Assembly: GCA_002633005.1 (NCBI GenBank)
Contig: NMRA01001333.1
Location: forward strand, 1-22,359
Origin: Phoronis australis
Lineage: Eukaryota > Phoronida > Phoronidae
DNA: 22,359 nucleotides
Direction: 5' to 3'
Under the pieces are notes generated by a model. That model saw only the letters and a program-made list of their open reading frames with translations. It did no database searches and was not told the origin of the DNA. How positions within the stretch are numbered: position 1 is the first letter of the stretch; the number at the start of each line of letters is the position of its first letter. Positions 20,638-22,359 of the stretch are shown piece by piece. The translations under genes were made by a program, and so were the position numbers.

Positions 20638-20760
20638 AATAGTAGTAGTAGTATTAATCTTTATTTAAAAGTCGGTGAGGTTTAACCATGAAACATTAGC
20701 ACAAGTGCTATTATACAACAAGTTTTAAAAATCTACAAAATGAAAATACAACAGACCCGT
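20638..20760 (-). repeat. probable non-LTR retrotransposon 3' end
   Basis: On the minus strand a body of about 100 bases runs into AAATAAAGATTAATACTACT and ends in a (TAC)n tail. A body, an AATAAAG signal and a short microsatellite tail in that order are typical of LINE/SINE 3' ends. No reverse transcriptase sequence is in the window. A 3' UTR with a trailing microsatellite is the main alternative. Confidence 0.4.
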
Positions 20761-20888
20761 GTACCACCAGAACTGCATTGGACTACTCTGAACACCAGAT
20801 TTGTAAATTTGTCCAGTTAATTTGCAAATTTTCGCGAACAGAACAAATTTACCCTAAAATACAGGGGGGGGGGCTCGAATTTTTCGCA

Positions 20889-20934
20889 GTGGACATTTCG
20901 CTAACTAAAAANGTGGACATTTCGCTAACTAAAA
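20889..20934. other. 22-bp duplication on either side of a single N (probable assembly scar)
   Basis: GTGGACATTTCGCTAACTAA plus AA is present at 20889-20910 and again at 20913-20934, separated by A and the only N in the window (20912). A read-overlap or gap-joining error is the simplest explanation. A real tandem duplication with one unresolved base is possible. A homopolymer G run just upstream (about 20865-20873) could have stalled sequencing. Confidence 0.85.
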
Positions 20935-21191
20935 GTAAAAAAAACCGGTTCGTTCAGAGCTATGAATTGTACTTTCGCTGAATTCTTGCCTTTTTAGGAG
21001 CCTTTTGTCTCGTTTTCTCAGACTTTTGGTCTCTCTACTTATCCTACTTACTTGTCTCTGAAACAGTGTAGTGAATTCAAGGTACCTAAACTACACGGTG
21101 AACGGAATCATAAACATGATGGGCATGAACACAACGAATGCATTCACCCAAATACACGGGACACGTACTCACATTCACGATGAAACACGGT

Positions 21192-21311
21192 TAATAGACC
21201 GCCAAACACGGTTCACTCCGATAAAGCATGCCAGAACATGGGTCACGGACGGCTTCCTGGTTCAGCTGACATCTACATTTTGTCCGTAAACTGTGTTTGG
21301 CGGTCAATAGG
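21192..21311. repeat. short fold-back, about 120 bp
   Basis: TTAATAGACCGCCAAACACGGTT on the left pairs with AACTGTGTTTGGCGGTCAATAGG on the right over about 22 bases with three mismatches. The right arm runs into TAGGCCTAGGGCCTA. Two further ACACGG words lie upstream of it. No coding sequence. Confidence 0.55.
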
Positions 21312-21797
21312 CCTAGGGCCTACATGTCAACACTCAGATCTACATTTTTCACTTGCGGCGGTTTATATATTTATACTAATTTATAGGCCTACATATGAAG
21401 AACCACTTATCTCTCTTAATGACAACCTTTCCAGAACAAGACATTCCACATTTCCGTGGGTGCCAGGCGTTGGTGAATAAACTATCATATCTAAAAAGAT
21501 AAATCACAGAATTTCACTTACTGGGCACTGTTTACTCTTGAACTTCGGTTGTGACAGAATAGAGTGCCAAGGTAATAAACCTACTTTGAGCTTGCAGAAG
21601 TGATGCGACATCTGGCGTGCGTTCAGTAGGCTAACGCCAAGACAGAGAATCCAAGCACTTGACCTAATTTTCCACATCTGGTAGCACTTATGCCGCTGAT
21701 TCCCATGTCAGGCACATGGATGGTGCGCGATTTGCCGCCACACATGAGAGTTCATCAACCAATGAGGATCCGAAGTGTATGTCTAGACCGGGATCCC
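21312..21797. other. no gene seen
   Basis: Contains a TATAGGCCTACATATG word near 21382 and otherwise unremarkable sequence. Confidence 0.5.
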
Positions 21798-22359
21798 AGA
21801 GCTTTTTTGGGCATGAAAAGGTAACCAATTTTCTTTGGTGCCACAGTGCTCTGAGGGTATCCTGATGCTTGGAAATGGCCGTCTAGTGGCAGGTTCGCTC
21901 TGGTGGGTGTGGTCAGGGGAGCCAAGAGAATTACACTCAAAAATTGAGCTAGATCAACTTTTCTGGTAACCACTTAAAACTGCCTTCAATACCTGCTACG
22001 TCATCCATTGTATCAAAATTGGTCACTGCCAGACAATTTCAATGGTGGGGAGTACCCGCCAGACGAACATATGCAGGGTGCCAAAATTGAGCTAGATCAA
22101 TCCAAGAGGTAACCGCTTGAAACCAGTCGCAAAATATTCACCGTAAGCCCAGGTATCACGAATGAACACTGCCAGACAAATCTAGTGGTGGGTTACACCC
22201 GCCAGACACGCCCAAATACCTGAATTGAGCTAGATCAACCCATCAGGTAACCGTTTGAAACCAATTGCACGATGTTCAGCATCACTGAACATGGCACAAC
22301 AGTTAGATGCCAGACAATTTCAGTGGTGGGGTGTCCCTGCCAGACGATTATCAAAAAGG
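21798..22359 (+). repeat. tandem array of about 140-bp units, running off the right edge
   Basis: ATTGAGCTAGATCAA recurs at 21943, 22086 and 22224, and GGTAACC recurs at 21820, 21965, 22108 and 22246, giving steps of 138-145. Each unit also has GCCAGACAA followed by TTTCARTGGTGGGG or TCTAGTGGTGGG and then CCGCCAGAC, so GCCAGAC occurs twice per unit. The leftmost unit is the most diverged and lacks the ATTGAGCTAG word. The last unit is cut by the end of the window. The sequence is not that of the 14-17 kb array. The 72-codon minus-strand frame is a by-product. Confidence 0.75.

Overview
This window looks like non-coding nuclear DNA from an animal. It is AT-rich, has no long open reading frame and no compact gene order, and is dense with inverted-repeat DNA transposons, fold-back elements and short diverged tandem arrays. 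The repeat style (Kolobok-like THAP relic, HIRAN-like relics, TAGGCCTA-type words) suggests a marine invertebrate, perhaps a non-vertebrate deuterostome such as a hemichordate, echinoderm or cephalochordate. That placement is an impression from repeat style, not something the sequence proves. No intact protein gene, tRNA, rRNA, CRISPR array or prokaryote-type operon was found. The open frames present are short and mostly chance or repeat-derived.

Left third (1-5.9 kb): AT-rich sequence, a 548-bp element with terminal inverted repeats (969-1516), two oppositely oriented copies of a small dispersed repeat (about 1805-1910 and 4045-4145), and an antisense relic of a HIRAN-like domain (about 2318-2453). 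Middle (5.9-9.8 kb): a 1.5-kb TA-flanked inverted-repeat element (5860-7357) carrying a second decayed HIRAN-like domain; a 0.27-kb fold-back; a 903-bp fold-back element (8233-9135) with TTAA-like target sites whose two arms both carry the start codon and first cysteines of a THAP zinc finger, a decayed Kolobok-type relic; and a 0.12-kb fold-back.

Right half (10-22.4 kb): an exact 38-bp duplication (10292-10371); a long unremarkable stretch; then an array of diverged monomers of about 139 bp arranged as a three-monomer higher-order repeat (13915-14985 and 16700-17262). The array is split by a 1.7-kb transposon with 45-bp terminal inverted repeats (14986-16683), which itself holds a 360-bp hairpin. 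After it come a motif-rich repeat (17.5-18.0 kb), a 590-bp giant hairpin (19843-20434), a probable retrotransposon tail, an assembly scar around a single N (20912), and a second, unrelated array of about 140-bp units that runs off the right edge.

No genes can be seen working together. The window reads as intergenic or large-intron DNA. The items most worth following are the higher-order repeat whose monomers carry a CCACYAGRKGG-like word, the transposon that splits it, the HIRAN-bearing inverted-repeat element, the symmetric THAP fold-back and the giant hairpins.
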